Assembly (NCBI GenBank): GCA_010671905.1
Contig: JAAHII010000001.1
Span: 4,402,001 to 4,466,000, forward strand
From: Leptolyngbya sp. SIOISBB
Lineage (GTDB): Bacteria; Cyanobacteriota; Cyanobacteriia; Phormidesmidales; Phormidesmidaceae
DNA: 64,000 bases
Direction of reading: 5' to 3'
Part shown: positions 28,326 to 37,021 of the stretch, one piece after another
How the letters are laid out: each line of letters starts with the position of its first letter
How positions within the stretch are numbered: position 1 is the stretch's first letter
Made by a program: the position numbers and the translations under genes
Notes under the pieces: model-generated
Database searches by the model: none
Told to the model about the DNA's origin: nothing
What the model saw: only the letters and a program-made list of their open reading frames with translations

Positions 28326-29489
28326 CTAGGCCTCAACTGTGGGGTAATGGAGCGATTTTGAGAACGTCAAGGGTGCGGTGGCTAAGACGGCGGCGATTTG
28401 CTCACCAGCATTGCCACTGCCATAGAGAGTTGACCTCTCTGCCCGACCTACAAAATGTTCTACAATCGCCCGCTTGATTTCGGTGCGGTCGTAGCTAACA
28501 TGTCTAACGTTAGGACCACATTCGCGATTGGCCTGACGATTGCCGATATTAATCGCTGGAACCCCCAAATACGAACATTCTCTAATGGCTACGCTAGAGT
28601 TACCGACTATGCCTTCACTGGCGTATAACAACCGTAGGAAATCGGCAGGCTCCATGTTTTTAATGAAGTGAATATTGGGGGGATTGTAGTTTTCTCGGAA
28701 GGAGCGAATACCTTTGGACAAGGCGTCACTACCGGCATCTGGGTTGGGCCAAAACCACAATACAGGACGCCCCCAGTCGGCCACAGCGTGTAGCGTTTCT
28801 CGCACCTGTTTCATTGCATCAGCGAACTCCGTGGTGACCGGATGCTGCATCACAATGATGTAGCCCCTTTTTAGGTTGGGATGAGCACCCACACCGCCAT
28901 ATTTGTCATAAATGTCAAAGTCAAGCGCCGGAGCCCGAACTACCCCTTCAGCTAAATCGGTGGACGGACAACCCGTACAAAAGACCCGCTCCGTAGCTTC
29001 ACCCATGCGCACAATCCAATCTGCAGCGCGTTGGGTGGCAGGGAAGTGTAAATCGGCGAGTTTGGTAATAGCGTGGCGGACTTTTTCGTCAATATTGCCG
29101 GAGACTTCCCCCCCTTGGGCATGGGCTAGGGGAATATTTTGATACGCAGCAGCGATCGCTGCCGATAAGACTTCGTAGCGATCAGCCATTACCAGAACGA
29201 CATCAGGCTTGAGGCGATCGAACGCGCCCGCGAATTCCCCTACACCTACGCCTGCTGACTTGGCCGTTGTCAGCAGCGTTTCGGCTTCGAGCAACATATA
29301 GATGCGCTCGTTGATCACAAAACCGTCTTTCTCAACAATCTTTTCAACTTTGCCGTATCGCTCCAGTACTGCGGAAGCCGCACACACCACCTGCAATTCG
29401 ACGTCCGGTCGCTGCTGCAACGCCGTCAGAATCGGTTTGATCTTGGTGTAACTCGTGCGGGCCGTTATCACCACACAAACTTTACGCAT
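28326..29489 (-). CDS. neuC: UDP-N-acetylglucosamine 2-epimerase, hydrolysing (NeuC/LegG-like)
   Basis: 387 residues. It epimerises C2 of a UDP-HexNAc and hydrolyses it to free ManNAc or, in the LegG type, to 2,4-diacetamido-trideoxymannose, the precursor for NeuB. Motifs: VCVVITARTSYTKIKPIL at the N-terminus, DVVLVMADRYEVLSAAIAA near 95, IPLAHAQGGEVSGNIDEKVRHAITKLADLHF near 118 and VGNSSVAIRECSYLGVPAINIGNRQANRE near 300. The overall pattern is GT-B-like. It overlaps the end of neuB by 8 bp. NeuC versus LegG cannot be resolved from motifs. Confidence 0.88.
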   Translation of the reverse strand: MRKVCVVITARTSYTKIKPILTALQQRPDVELQVVCAASAVLERYGKVEKIVEKDGFVINERIYMLLEAETLLTTAKSAGVGVGEFAGAFDRLKPDVVLVMADRYEVLSAAIAAAYQNIPLAHAQGGEVSGNIDEKVRHAITKLADLHFPATQRAADWIVRMGEATERVFCTGCPSTDLAEGVVRAPALDFDIYDKYGGVGAHPNLKRGYIIVMQHPVTTEFADAMKQVRETLHAVADWGRPVLWFWPNPDAGSDALSKGIRSFRENYNPPNIHFIKNMEPADFLRLLYASEGIVGNSSVAIRECSYLGVPAINIGNRQANRECGPNVRHVSYDRTEIKRAIVEHFVGRAERSTLYGSGNAGEQIAAVLATAPLTFSKSLHYPTVEA

Positions 29490-30537
29490 TCTCGACTCCC
29501 ATATCTTCCCAAGTTAACAATCGGTCAGCAGAGACATCTCGCTGTAATTTTTGACCGATGAGGCGATCTAGCTCTACATAGGGAATCCCCGTGCCAGGCT
29601 TCTTGGCCATCAGCATTGATGGGGTCAAGACCTCTCCTGCCTTAAGCGCCCGGGTTGGGGCGACGCTTTTGGTAAACAATGCTCTCATGGCGTTTAGATG
29701 CTGAGCCATCCCGTCCTTATCAACGGGATGAGCATCCATAGCTGCAAATTCGGTTCTGGCGGCTGTGACCAGCTTCAGATCGTCAATCGTAAGAGATGCT
29801 GAGACATCAGGCCCAAACATGCGCTTGTCAAAAGTCAGGTGCACCTCAATCAGATCAATACTACGGGCTAGGGCAGCGAGGCTAGCAAACGGCTGCCCCG
29901 AATGATCCGATAGACCAATCGGGCATTCATAGCGCTCACGCATTTGTTCGATCACATTCAATCCCACTGACTCTGACGGTGTGGGGTACATGCTAGTACA
30001 CTGAAACAGCCCAAACGGATGCTGCCGCTGCTGAAAATAGTGGGTGATCGCATCAATTTCTGACCAGGTGCTCATGCCTGTGCTGACTAAAATCGGCTTG
30101 CCGGTCTGCACCATGGCGGCTGACAAATCCGTTGACCGAAACTCGCCTGAGCCAACTTTCCAAGCGGGTATGCCAATGCGGTCTAATAACTCAACTGCCT
30201 GAAGTGAAAACGCCGAGCTGAGAAAAACGAGATTTTTGTCGGCAGCATGGCGAGCCAGTCCTTCCCACTGCTCAGCGGTAAACTCCATGCGTTTCCAGTA
30301 GGCATAGCGGGTATCGTCCTGGCCGCTAAACTTTACCCGAAAGGGCTCGTCATAGGTGGATTCCTGATCGGCAATGTGAGTTTGGAATTTAACCGCATCG
30401 GCCTTAGCTTCAGCCGCTGCATCGATGTAAGCATGGGCCAGCCCAAGGGAACCATCATGGTTTTGAGCAATTTCAGCAATGATGAATGCTGGTTGTTGTG
30501 AGCCAATGAGATGGGAGCCAATAGATAAATCAGACAT
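29482..30537 (-). CDS. neuB: N-acylneuraminate (nonulosonic acid) synthase
   Basis: 351 residues. It condenses a C6 amino-sugar with phosphoenolpyruvate to form a nine-carbon nonulosonic acid. The TIM-barrel domain shows FIIAEIAQNHDGSLGLAHAYIDAA, ADAVKFQTH, IPAWKVGSGE near 120, LVSTGMSTWSEI, LFQCTSMYPTP near 175 and CPIGLSDHSG near 204. The C-terminal SAF (antifreeze-like) domain begins about residue 290 (APTRALKAGEVLTPSMLMAKKPGTGIPY). Length and domain order are normal. It is 45 bases downstream of the UDP-HexNAc dehydrogenase and coupled to neuC by an 8-bp overlap. Confidence 0.92.
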   Translation of the reverse strand: MSDLSIGSHLIGSQQPAFIIAEIAQNHDGSLGLAHAYIDAAAEAKADAVKFQTHIADQESTYDEPFRVKFSGQDDTRYAYWKRMEFTAEQWEGLARHAADKNLVFLSSAFSLQAVELLDRIGIPAWKVGSGEFRSTDLSAAMVQTGKPILVSTGMSTWSEIDAITHYFQQRQHPFGLFQCTSMYPTPSESVGLNVIEQMRERYECPIGLSDHSGQPFASLAALARSIDLIEVHLTFDKRMFGPDVSASLTIDDLKLVTAARTEFAAMDAHPVDKDGMAQHLNAMRALFTKSVAPTRALKAGEVLTPSMLMAKKPGTGIPYVELDRLIGQKLQRDVSADRLLTWEDMGVENA

Positions 30538-30582
30538 AACATTCGGAGTTACTGAGAAGCGGAAACATATAGATTCTGGTTT

Positions 30583-31848
30583 TTATGCCGGATAGTATCG
30601 TGTCGATAAGTGCCGTAAAAAGCCTCTGGTGTCGACAATAGGTGCATCAAGTTGACTAAAGTCGTAGTCTTTGAAATCTTGATGGGCTGTTACCAATAGG
30701 TACAGATCGTAGCCAGGGGCAAAAGGTACGGACTGACGCCCTGCGAACTGACTATGTTCTCGCGTTTTGGGAATCACTGAAATGTAAGGATCATGAAAAT
30801 CAACGATAGCGCCACGCTGCTCCAGTAGTTTCATCAGATGATAAGCCGGAGATTCTCTTTCGTCTTCAATGTTGGGCTTATAGGCCAGCCCTAATAGCAG
30901 TACGCGAGTCCCTTTTACAGCTTTACCTTCTTGATTGAGAGCGTGAATCACCTGCTCAACCACGTAATTCGGCATGGCTCGGTTGATTTCGCCCGACAAC
31001 TCAATAAATCGTGTATCCTGACCAAATTCGCGAGCTTTCCAAGTCAAATAAAATGGGTCAATGGGAATGCAATGTCCGCCAAGTCCAGGACCGGGGTAGA
31101 ACGGCATAAACCCAAAGGGTTTAGTTTTAGCCGCATCAATCACCTCCCAAATGTCAATATCCATCGCAGCGTAGATAATTTTGAGTTCATTGACGAGTGC
31201 AATGTTGACGGACCGAAAAATGTTTTCAGTTAACTTACTGGCTTCTGCTGCCCGGCAGGAGGACAGCGTCACGACCGTATCGACCACTCGACTGTAAAGT
31301 GCTTCGGCCTTGGCCAGACAAGTAGGGGTATAGCCACCAACAATTTTAGGAACAATCTTGACCCGGCTATTGGGGTTACCGGGATCTTCCCGCTCTGGTG
31401 AGTAGGCTAGGTAAAAATCTCGACCAGCCTTTAAACCAGAATCCGCCTCTAAAATTTTACGGAGTTCGCCTTCGGTAGTACCGGGGTAAGTGGTTGACTC
31501 TAGTACGACTAAAGTCTCTGGGCGCAGATACTTCGCAATGGTTTTGGCGGTGTTTAACACGTAAGAAATGTCAGGCTCACGATGCTTATTTAAAGGCGTA
31601 GGCACGCAAATGATGATGGCATCACATAGACTCAACTGATCAAACTGATCGCTGGGTATGAAATAGCCCGACTCTAAAGCTTTGATAATCTGATCGGAGT
31701 TAATATGTTTGAAATAAGACAGGCCACCTTCAAGCTTGTCAATTTTAAAGCGATCAACGTCTAAACCAATTACTTTGTTGTTCCCCTCTGCAAAGGCTAA
31801 GGCTAGTGGTAGGCCAACATAGCCTAGTCCAACGATACCGATAGTCAC
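30583..31848 (-). CDS. UDP-N-acetylhexosamine 6-dehydrogenase (WbpA/WecC-like)
   Basis: 421 residues. It oxidises C6 of a UDP-HexNAc to the uronic acid with NAD+. The N-terminus IGIVGLGYVGLPLALAFAEG is the Rossmann motif, and LAYSPEREDPGN near 150 is typical of WbpA-type UDP-GlcNAc dehydrogenases and not of UGD. The catalytic Cys lies in GPGLGGHCIPIDPFYL near 257, and LLLGLAYKPNIEDERESPA near 317 marks the C-terminal domain. It likely supplies a HexNAc uronate to this glycan. The operon runs on into neuB after 45 bases. Confidence 0.9.
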   Translation of the reverse strand: MTIGIVGLGYVGLPLALAFAEGNNKVIGLDVDRFKIDKLEGGLSYFKHINSDQIIKALESGYFIPSDQFDQLSLCDAIIICVPTPLNKHREPDISYVLNTAKTIAKYLRPETLVVLESTTYPGTTEGELRKILEADSGLKAGRDFYLAYSPEREDPGNPNSRVKIVPKIVGGYTPTCLAKAEALYSRVVDTVVTLSSCRAAEASKLTENIFRSVNIALVNELKIIYAAMDIDIWEVIDAAKTKPFGFMPFYPGPGLGGHCIPIDPFYLTWKAREFGQDTRFIELSGEINRAMPNYVVEQVIHALNQEGKAVKGTRVLLLGLAYKPNIEDERESPAYHLMKLLEQRGAIVDFHDPYISVIPKTREHSQFAGRQSVPFAPGYDLYLLVTAHQDFKDYDFSQLDAPIVDTRGFLRHLSTRYYPA

Positions 31849-31994
31849 CCAAGAATACTCCTCAGACTAAACCTATTGTTTCCCGATGGCAGTAACGTTA
31901 TCACGCTCGCTGCTCGATGTCTTACTACTGAATCATTAGGGTTGAAATTTATACTTCAGCGACTAATAAATGTTGCTTTCTACCCTCGACATGC

Positions 31995-33818
31995 TTAGCT
32001 TTTTCCCACCATCGCTCGAAAGCTAGCACTACTTTTTAGTAAGTCGGTATAGCGTCCTTGAGCAACGACGCGACCTTGTGACAGTTCAAAAATGTGATCG
32101 CACCGCTCCACCGTTGTGAGCCGGTGAGCGATCAAAATCATGGTTACCTGGCGTCTCAGACCAAGAATAGCAGCCATCACGTCCCTTTCTGTGGCGTTGT
32201 CCAAGGCACTGGTAGCCTCATCAAAAACGATTACAGATGCATGGTGATATAGGGCTCGGGCAATTCCGATGCGTTGTCGCTGCCCACCTGATAGCCGCAC
32301 GCCTCGCTCCCCCACGTAAGTATCGTAGCCCGCTGGTAAGCTCCGAATAAAGTCATCAATTTTGGCTAGCCCGGCAGCGCGCTCAAGGCTGATGGTGTCA
32401 ATTTTATTTGGGGATACACCAAAGGCAATATTTTCAGCAATGGTTGCGTCGGTTAGGTAGATGTTTTGAGGCACGTGGGCAATGCTTTGCTGCCACTGGC
32501 GTAGGTGCTCTCCTACTAAAGGCTGTTCATCAATCGAGATTTCTCCCTGCTGGGGCGATAACAATCCTAAGATGATGTCCGCAATCGTGCTTTTACCACT
32601 CCCTGTACTGCCGACAAACCCCACGATAGTTTGTGCCTTGATCGCAATATCTAAATCTTTGATCACCCAAGGCTCTGTGTCAGAGTAGCGAAACCAAATA
32701 TGCTTTAGCCGCAGTTCACGACGCAGTTCTAGTCCAGTTTTTGAGGTTATGCTTTGCAACGGTCTCACTGGCCGCTCTAGCCCAATCAAAATTCGCTTCA
32801 GCGAGGCTCGTGCTCCCTGAATCTTGACGAGCCCAGCAAAGGTTTGCTGCAGAATGGGTAGGAGTCGGTTAGCACCTAAGGCCAAACTACCCAGCACAGG
32901 TAACAACTGGCTGAACTCACCCTGATTGCCCGAGAACAAGGCAAAGCCAGCCACCGTAATCATAAGTAGGGCCTCGATAATATAGCGGGGCGTTTGAGCG
33001 ATCGCAGTATTGGAAGCCAAAGCATGGCGATAGGGAGAATCCGCTTGCTCATAAAGGGACTGAAAAAAATCTTGATTGCCCGCTAATAAAACATCGCGAA
33101 TTCCCCCTAAGCCTTCTTGTACCGTCTTAATTTGTTGCTGACTCGTCTGCACAACAATATGGCTATTGCGCTGTAGCAACTTGCGTCGTAATCGATAGAG
33201 AATACTGTAGGCCAGCCCCAGAGTAATAACGGTGATGACGGTAATCTGGCCATTGATAAAAAACAATATTCCAATTAGAAAGCAAGCAATAAAGGTGTTC
33301 GAAACAATTCCCAAAAGTGGAATCACAATATGGCTAGTTAGTGTTCTGGTATCGTCTATCGTTGACTGGATGAGGTCGCTACTATTATGCCTGAGATGAA
33401 ACTGATAGGGCTGTAAAAGTGTCCGTTCATAAACTTGACAGCTCATATCACTTGCAATACTAGCTGCCAGATGGGTTTGCACCTGAATCGTTAGAATACG
33501 CAGGCTATTTGCAAGAATGATTGCGGCGATAAATAGCAACGATACTTTGGTGACTAATGCTTCGGTTGAATTAATATTCAAAGTTACAAATAGGGGTGCA
33601 AGTTGTGGCTCTGATAGCAGACCCTTAGCATCATTCAGAGCCCCTAAAAATGGCAGGGTCAAGCCTAGGCTGATCACCTCGCTGGTTGAGGTTAGCGTCA
33701 AAAGCAAGAACAACAATCCAAGTTGTTGCCGCCGGTATTGCGTCAAATGACTCAGCAGGCTCCAGATGTCTCGTAACAGCGAGGGTGGCGAGAAAAGTTT
33801 GTTCTTCGCAAAGGGCAT
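31995..33818 (-). CDS. ABC transporter, fused permease and ATPase (PglK/MsbA-like flippase)
   Basis: 607 residues. The N-terminal half has about six membrane helices (from LLFLLLTLTSTSEVISLGLT). The ATPase carries Walker A GFVGSTGSGKSTIADIIL near 398, signature GERGVRLSGGQRQRIGIARAL near 504, Walker B ASVIVFDEATSALDNAT near 530 and H-loop ILIAHRLTTVERC near 560. In the polysaccharide locus it most likely flips the lipid-linked oligosaccharide across the inner membrane, as PglK does. Flipping and polymerisation together would then use this ABC protein with the Wzy-like protein, since no Wzx is seen. It is the first gene of the minus-strand locus. Confidence 0.88.
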   Translation of the reverse strand: MPFAKNKLFSPPSLLRDIWSLLSHLTQYRRQQLGLLFLLLTLTSTSEVISLGLTLPFLGALNDAKGLLSEPQLAPLFVTLNINSTEALVTKVSLLFIAAIILANSLRILTIQVQTHLAASIASDMSCQVYERTLLQPYQFHLRHNSSDLIQSTIDDTRTLTSHIVIPLLGIVSNTFIACFLIGILFFINGQITVITVITLGLAYSILYRLRRKLLQRNSHIVVQTSQQQIKTVQEGLGGIRDVLLAGNQDFFQSLYEQADSPYRHALASNTAIAQTPRYIIEALLMITVAGFALFSGNQGEFSQLLPVLGSLALGANRLLPILQQTFAGLVKIQGARASLKRILIGLERPVRPLQSITSKTGLELRRELRLKHIWFRYSDTEPWVIKDLDIAIKAQTIVGFVGSTGSGKSTIADIILGLLSPQQGEISIDEQPLVGEHLRQWQQSIAHVPQNIYLTDATIAENIAFGVSPNKIDTISLERAAGLAKIDDFIRSLPAGYDTYVGERGVRLSGGQRQRIGIARALYHHASVIVFDEATSALDNATERDVMAAILGLRRQVTMILIAHRLTTVERCDHIFELSQGRVVAQGRYTDLLKSSASFRAMVGKS

Positions 33819-34015
33819 AAAGATAAACTATGCGATCATTCAGAATCCAACTGTAAAAGCATACTATTTCAGACGTAATTGCCATGCCAACTATGCTTTT
33901 GAGCTGTTGCTGGGACTAACCCAGTATGATTGCTGCTCCTTTTTGGCTAGGTTATGACCTTATCTGTTCCAGCTATCAAACAGCTGCTAGGAACGTAGGT
34001 TTGGCCTCCAACGTC

Positions 34016-35194
34016 ACTCAGAACCCAGGGTTGATTCATTGTAGGAGACGAAAAATCCTCTCAACCTGGTTGGCGAGCTCTCGTAGAGCGGAAGTAACCG
34101 ACTTAAACCCATTCAGTCGGAGCAAATTGATAGTAATGGAACGAAACAGAGAGGCATTGAGCAAAGCGTTCGGGTTTCGGCCATACGTTTCATCTTCATG
34201 AAGGACGACATCTTTCGGCCAATGCAATTGATTTTCAATGCTCCAATGCCCTCGCACCATATTGTTCCAGAGTCTTGCCGTGGTCGCTAGAGAGCTGAGA
34301 TAGTAGGCTCGATGAATGGAACATTTGTCTGGCGTACAGCGCCGTCGTTCAACACAGAGGATGGTTTTCGTCCCCTGCCAGCGTTGAGGGTCAATCCCTT
34401 GGGCAGAATACACGCTGACCCGCCGCTGTTCTTGACGGCCATGGTGGCATTCGAAGGGGGTTGAAGCGGTTTGTCGCGGTTGGCGATAACGAATGATCGT
34501 CTCGATCTGACGATACAGCTTCCCCTGATTCTCTTTAACCGCCACCACATAGTCATTGCCCCCCTCAACAATGAGCGACAGTGTTTTTTTTTTGCGCGTG
34601 AAGCGCATCCAGGCTGAAAGCCACTCCGCTCAAGTGGAGTTTCTCTAACAGATACTGCACAACCTTCAACTCGCTATTGTCGGTGGGGGTCAGCGCGGCT
34701 AAATCGACGGTGATCCCTTGGGCTTGAGCAAAGACACTGACGAGTCCGACAAAGCGCGTTTTGCCGTCATCGTCGGTGATGGGTTGTCGAATCCGCTTCC
34801 CGTCAATGGCATATACATCCTCGTCTACCGTGAGATACTGGCGCATCCATTGAACAAAGGCGTCGCTGAGCGCGGCAAAGTCAAGCCCGATATGGGCTCG
34901 CCGGAAGGTCGAAAAGGACGGTACCGCGTCAAGGTCAATCTGCAATAAGTCAGCTACCTCGGAACCGTAGCGTTGCGCAAACTCCTCTAGGGGGCGATTC
35001 CCTCGATAACCCGCTAAATTTCCCATCACAATGAACACCAAAATGATCCACAGCGGATGGCGTTTCCCACGAGCATGACGATAGTCAGGGACGGTCTGTA
35101 GGGCTTCTATAAGGTTCATCGCAACATCAACGATACGGGTGCCTTACAGCTTAATTTTTATCTCATCACATTGAATCAGCCCTGACTCAGAACC
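34016..35194. mobile_element. ISAs1-type insertion sequence with 10-bp target duplication
   Basis: The element itself runs 34026-35184 (1159 bp). Its ends are related inverted repeats: CAGGGTTGATTCATTGT inward from 34026 and CAGGGCTGATTCAATGT inward from 35184. On both sides stands ACTCAGAACC (34016-34025 and 35185-35194), a perfect 10-bp target duplication, so insertion is recent and no rearrangement has followed. It landed in the non-coding interval between the ABC transporter and the Wzz-like gene; joining the flanks restores a continuous intergenic sequence. The coordinates given include the duplication. Confidence 0.92.
34036..35119 (-). pseudogene. ISAs1 family transposase, split at an A10 run
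   Basis: DDE transposase in two frames. The N-terminal 184 codons (MNLIEALQTVPDYRHARGKR through DALHAQKK) are interrupted at a run of ten A (plus-strand T10, 34584-34593). The rest (TLSLIVEGGNDYVVAVKENQ through the C-terminal HWSIENQLHWPKDVVLHEDE) follows in the next frame. With nine A the protein reads QKKTLSLIVEGG continuously, as in other ISAs1 transposases. The span of 1084 bp is one base over a multiple of three. A run this long can be bridged by transcriptional slippage, so the element may still be active; alternatively it is an indel or a sequencing error. Confidence 0.85.
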
Positions 35195-35488
35195 TAAGTT
35201 TGACATCGCCATTCTCGCTGTGCCTCGAAGAAAGTCTTTTGGTATGCTAGGGGCTGCCACCTATCAGGAGCTACAGGTTCTTACGGAAAAGGTTTCTGCC
35301 CCTACGCTGCACAGTTAGGTTAAACGCGGTAATGCTGATTTGGCAATGCTCCGTAATTGACGCCTGATGCGTACTAGCCCCAGCTAGTAGGGTAAACGGA
35401 TATTGGGGCAATCCTGATCTGGTGATTAGCTTCTAGCAGCTGTGTTTGCGAGCAGCCTGTTTTGGAAAAGTCACTATCGTTTCTAAAC

Positions 35489-36424
35489 ATGACCAAAGTC
35501 CCCGATACACCTTCGTCAGCCGAATACTTATCGCCCCAACTTAAGGGTAGTGATGAAATTTCTCTGGTTGATTTTGTCCGCTTTTTGCAACGCCAATACA
35601 AAATTATTGGCGGTATAACGCTACTAGCTCTGTTGGTGGGGGGAGCCTCGGGGCTATCAAATCAGCCTAAGTACGAGCAAGAGACATTAGTGACACTCAA
35701 CCTCTCTCCGGCTTTAGTCGCAGATGTCGCTGAGAGTACTGCTGATTTATCCCCAGTAGATGCTGCCTTCATTGATGGCCTGCAGACGACTCTTATTGCT
35801 GCGACAGAGTTGACGCTATATGACGATCTAGCAGCATCAAAAGATGTAAGTCTTGATGCTATTAGTGATTTTGCGCAGGTCGAATCTCCTGAAGATGCAG
35901 ATGTACTCGACCATTTGCTCATTACTACGGGGACGGCACGTGCTACCGACCTAGAACGATCTCATACTGCAGCTCTCGATGCACTGGAAACAGCTGTAAC
36001 TAAGACTACACAAGACTACCTAACGGAGCAAATCGAGCGATTAGATGTTCTGATTCAGCGATCGCAAAATAAAGTACAGTTTTTAGAAGAGCAATTGCCA
36101 ACGTCTATGGCAACACTCAATGAAGCCTCTGAAGGGAACTTGCTGTACTTTCTACAATTTCAGAAACAGCAGGAAGTTCTGGCCGTAGAGATTACTCGTT
36201 TAGCCAACTATCAGTTTTCTCGGGATGGCTTGGCTGCAGCAAAAACAAATCCTCGCAATCTCGTATCGGTCAAAGTGATCAGTGAGACTGTATCAGAAAC
36301 ATTCGCCTCCCTGCAGCGCCGATTAGTCTTAGCTACAGTCGCCGGAATGATGCTTGGGATTTTAGTCGCGCTCGCTGCTGAGCAGATGCCTAAGGTAAAG
36401 CAGGCATTGGCGGAGTCAGCCTAA
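35489..36424 (+). CDS. Wzz-like polysaccharide chain-length/co-polymerase protein without kinase domain
   Basis: About 311 residues from the ATG at 35489 (a TTG at 35462 would add nine). A short cytoplasmic N-terminus (ISLVDFVRFLQRQYK) precedes helix 1 (IIGGITLLALLVGGASGL, about residues 38-55). A long periplasmic segment with probable coiled coil (about 150-215) and a C-terminal helix (LVLATVAGMMLGILVALAA, about 277-295) follow. This two-helix layout is that of Wzz/PCP proteins that set polymer length together with Wzy. Sequence conservation is low, so the call rests on topology and position beside the WbpM-like gene. It is divergent from the minus-strand locus across the IS. Confidence 0.7.
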   Translation: MTKVPDTPSSAEYLSPQLKGSDEISLVDFVRFLQRQYKIIGGITLLALLVGGASGLSNQPKYEQETLVTLNLSPALVADVAESTADLSPVDAAFIDGLQTTLIAATELTLYDDLAASKDVSLDAISDFAQVESPEDADVLDHLLITTGTARATDLERSHTAALDALETAVTKTTQDYLTEQIERLDVLIQRSQNKVQFLEEQLPTSMATLNEASEGNLLYFLQFQKQQEVLAVEITRLANYQFSRDGLAAAKTNPRNLVSVKVISETVSETFASLQRRLVLATVAGMMLGILVALAAEQMPKVKQALAESA

Positions 36425-37021
36425 TAATGAAGTGAGGGGAGAGACAATTGGAGCATTCAATCAACTTGTGAGGTAGAAGGGCTAAATTCAGTATGTAGTT
36501 CTCTATTTATGTCTGGACCCAGCTTACTGGGTGAATTTCAATATTTCTAATAGAGTTGAAAGATTTTTGAAGAGCAGGTTCGTGAGTTGCCTTGTGATAA
36601 AGCTGAGCCATATGCGCCTCGATTTTGTCCCATGGCCCTATTAGCTCCAAAAGTATTGGACGGAGAATTGTTAGCCTTGTATCTTCACCTAAGGTATCAA
36701 CTTGCAAGGATAATAATTAAGTCATCTGGCACACTCTCATCAAAGAGAACCGGCACGGAGAATCGATGCCAATCTGAAAAGTGATTGTGCTCTTTAAAAG
36801 CGGCTCTCTATCTTCTAAGATTTCATTGACGGATTAGCTTTTAAGCCACTTTACACATTGATTTATCATGCTTAGTAGCTCGGGAAGATGTTTTCATATC
36901 TTTATCTAAGAGTAAAAGTGGCCGGAGCCGTTGCGTTCTTGAAGAACGCTCTCAATCTCACAATTCCTGTTCAGTTATTACCTCAAAAGGGAATTGCTAC
37001 ATCAGGCTTTATTAATTGCTT
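36425..37021. other. Intergenic region before the WbpM-like gene
   Basis: About 600 AT-rich bases with no supported gene. A 65-codon frame at 36587-36784 and a 66-codon frame on the other strand have no recognisable content. A promoter for the WbpM-like gene is expected here but I cannot place it with confidence. Confidence 0.4.

Noticed and set aside
34584-34593. Programmed -1 ribosomal frameshift in the transposase
   Set aside because: A -1 shift leads to the wrong frame; joining needs one A fewer (+1 shift or slippage deletion).
36587-36784. 65-codon plus-strand frame before the WbpM-like gene
   Set aside because: No ribosome-binding site or family pattern; the same interval is open on the other strand too.
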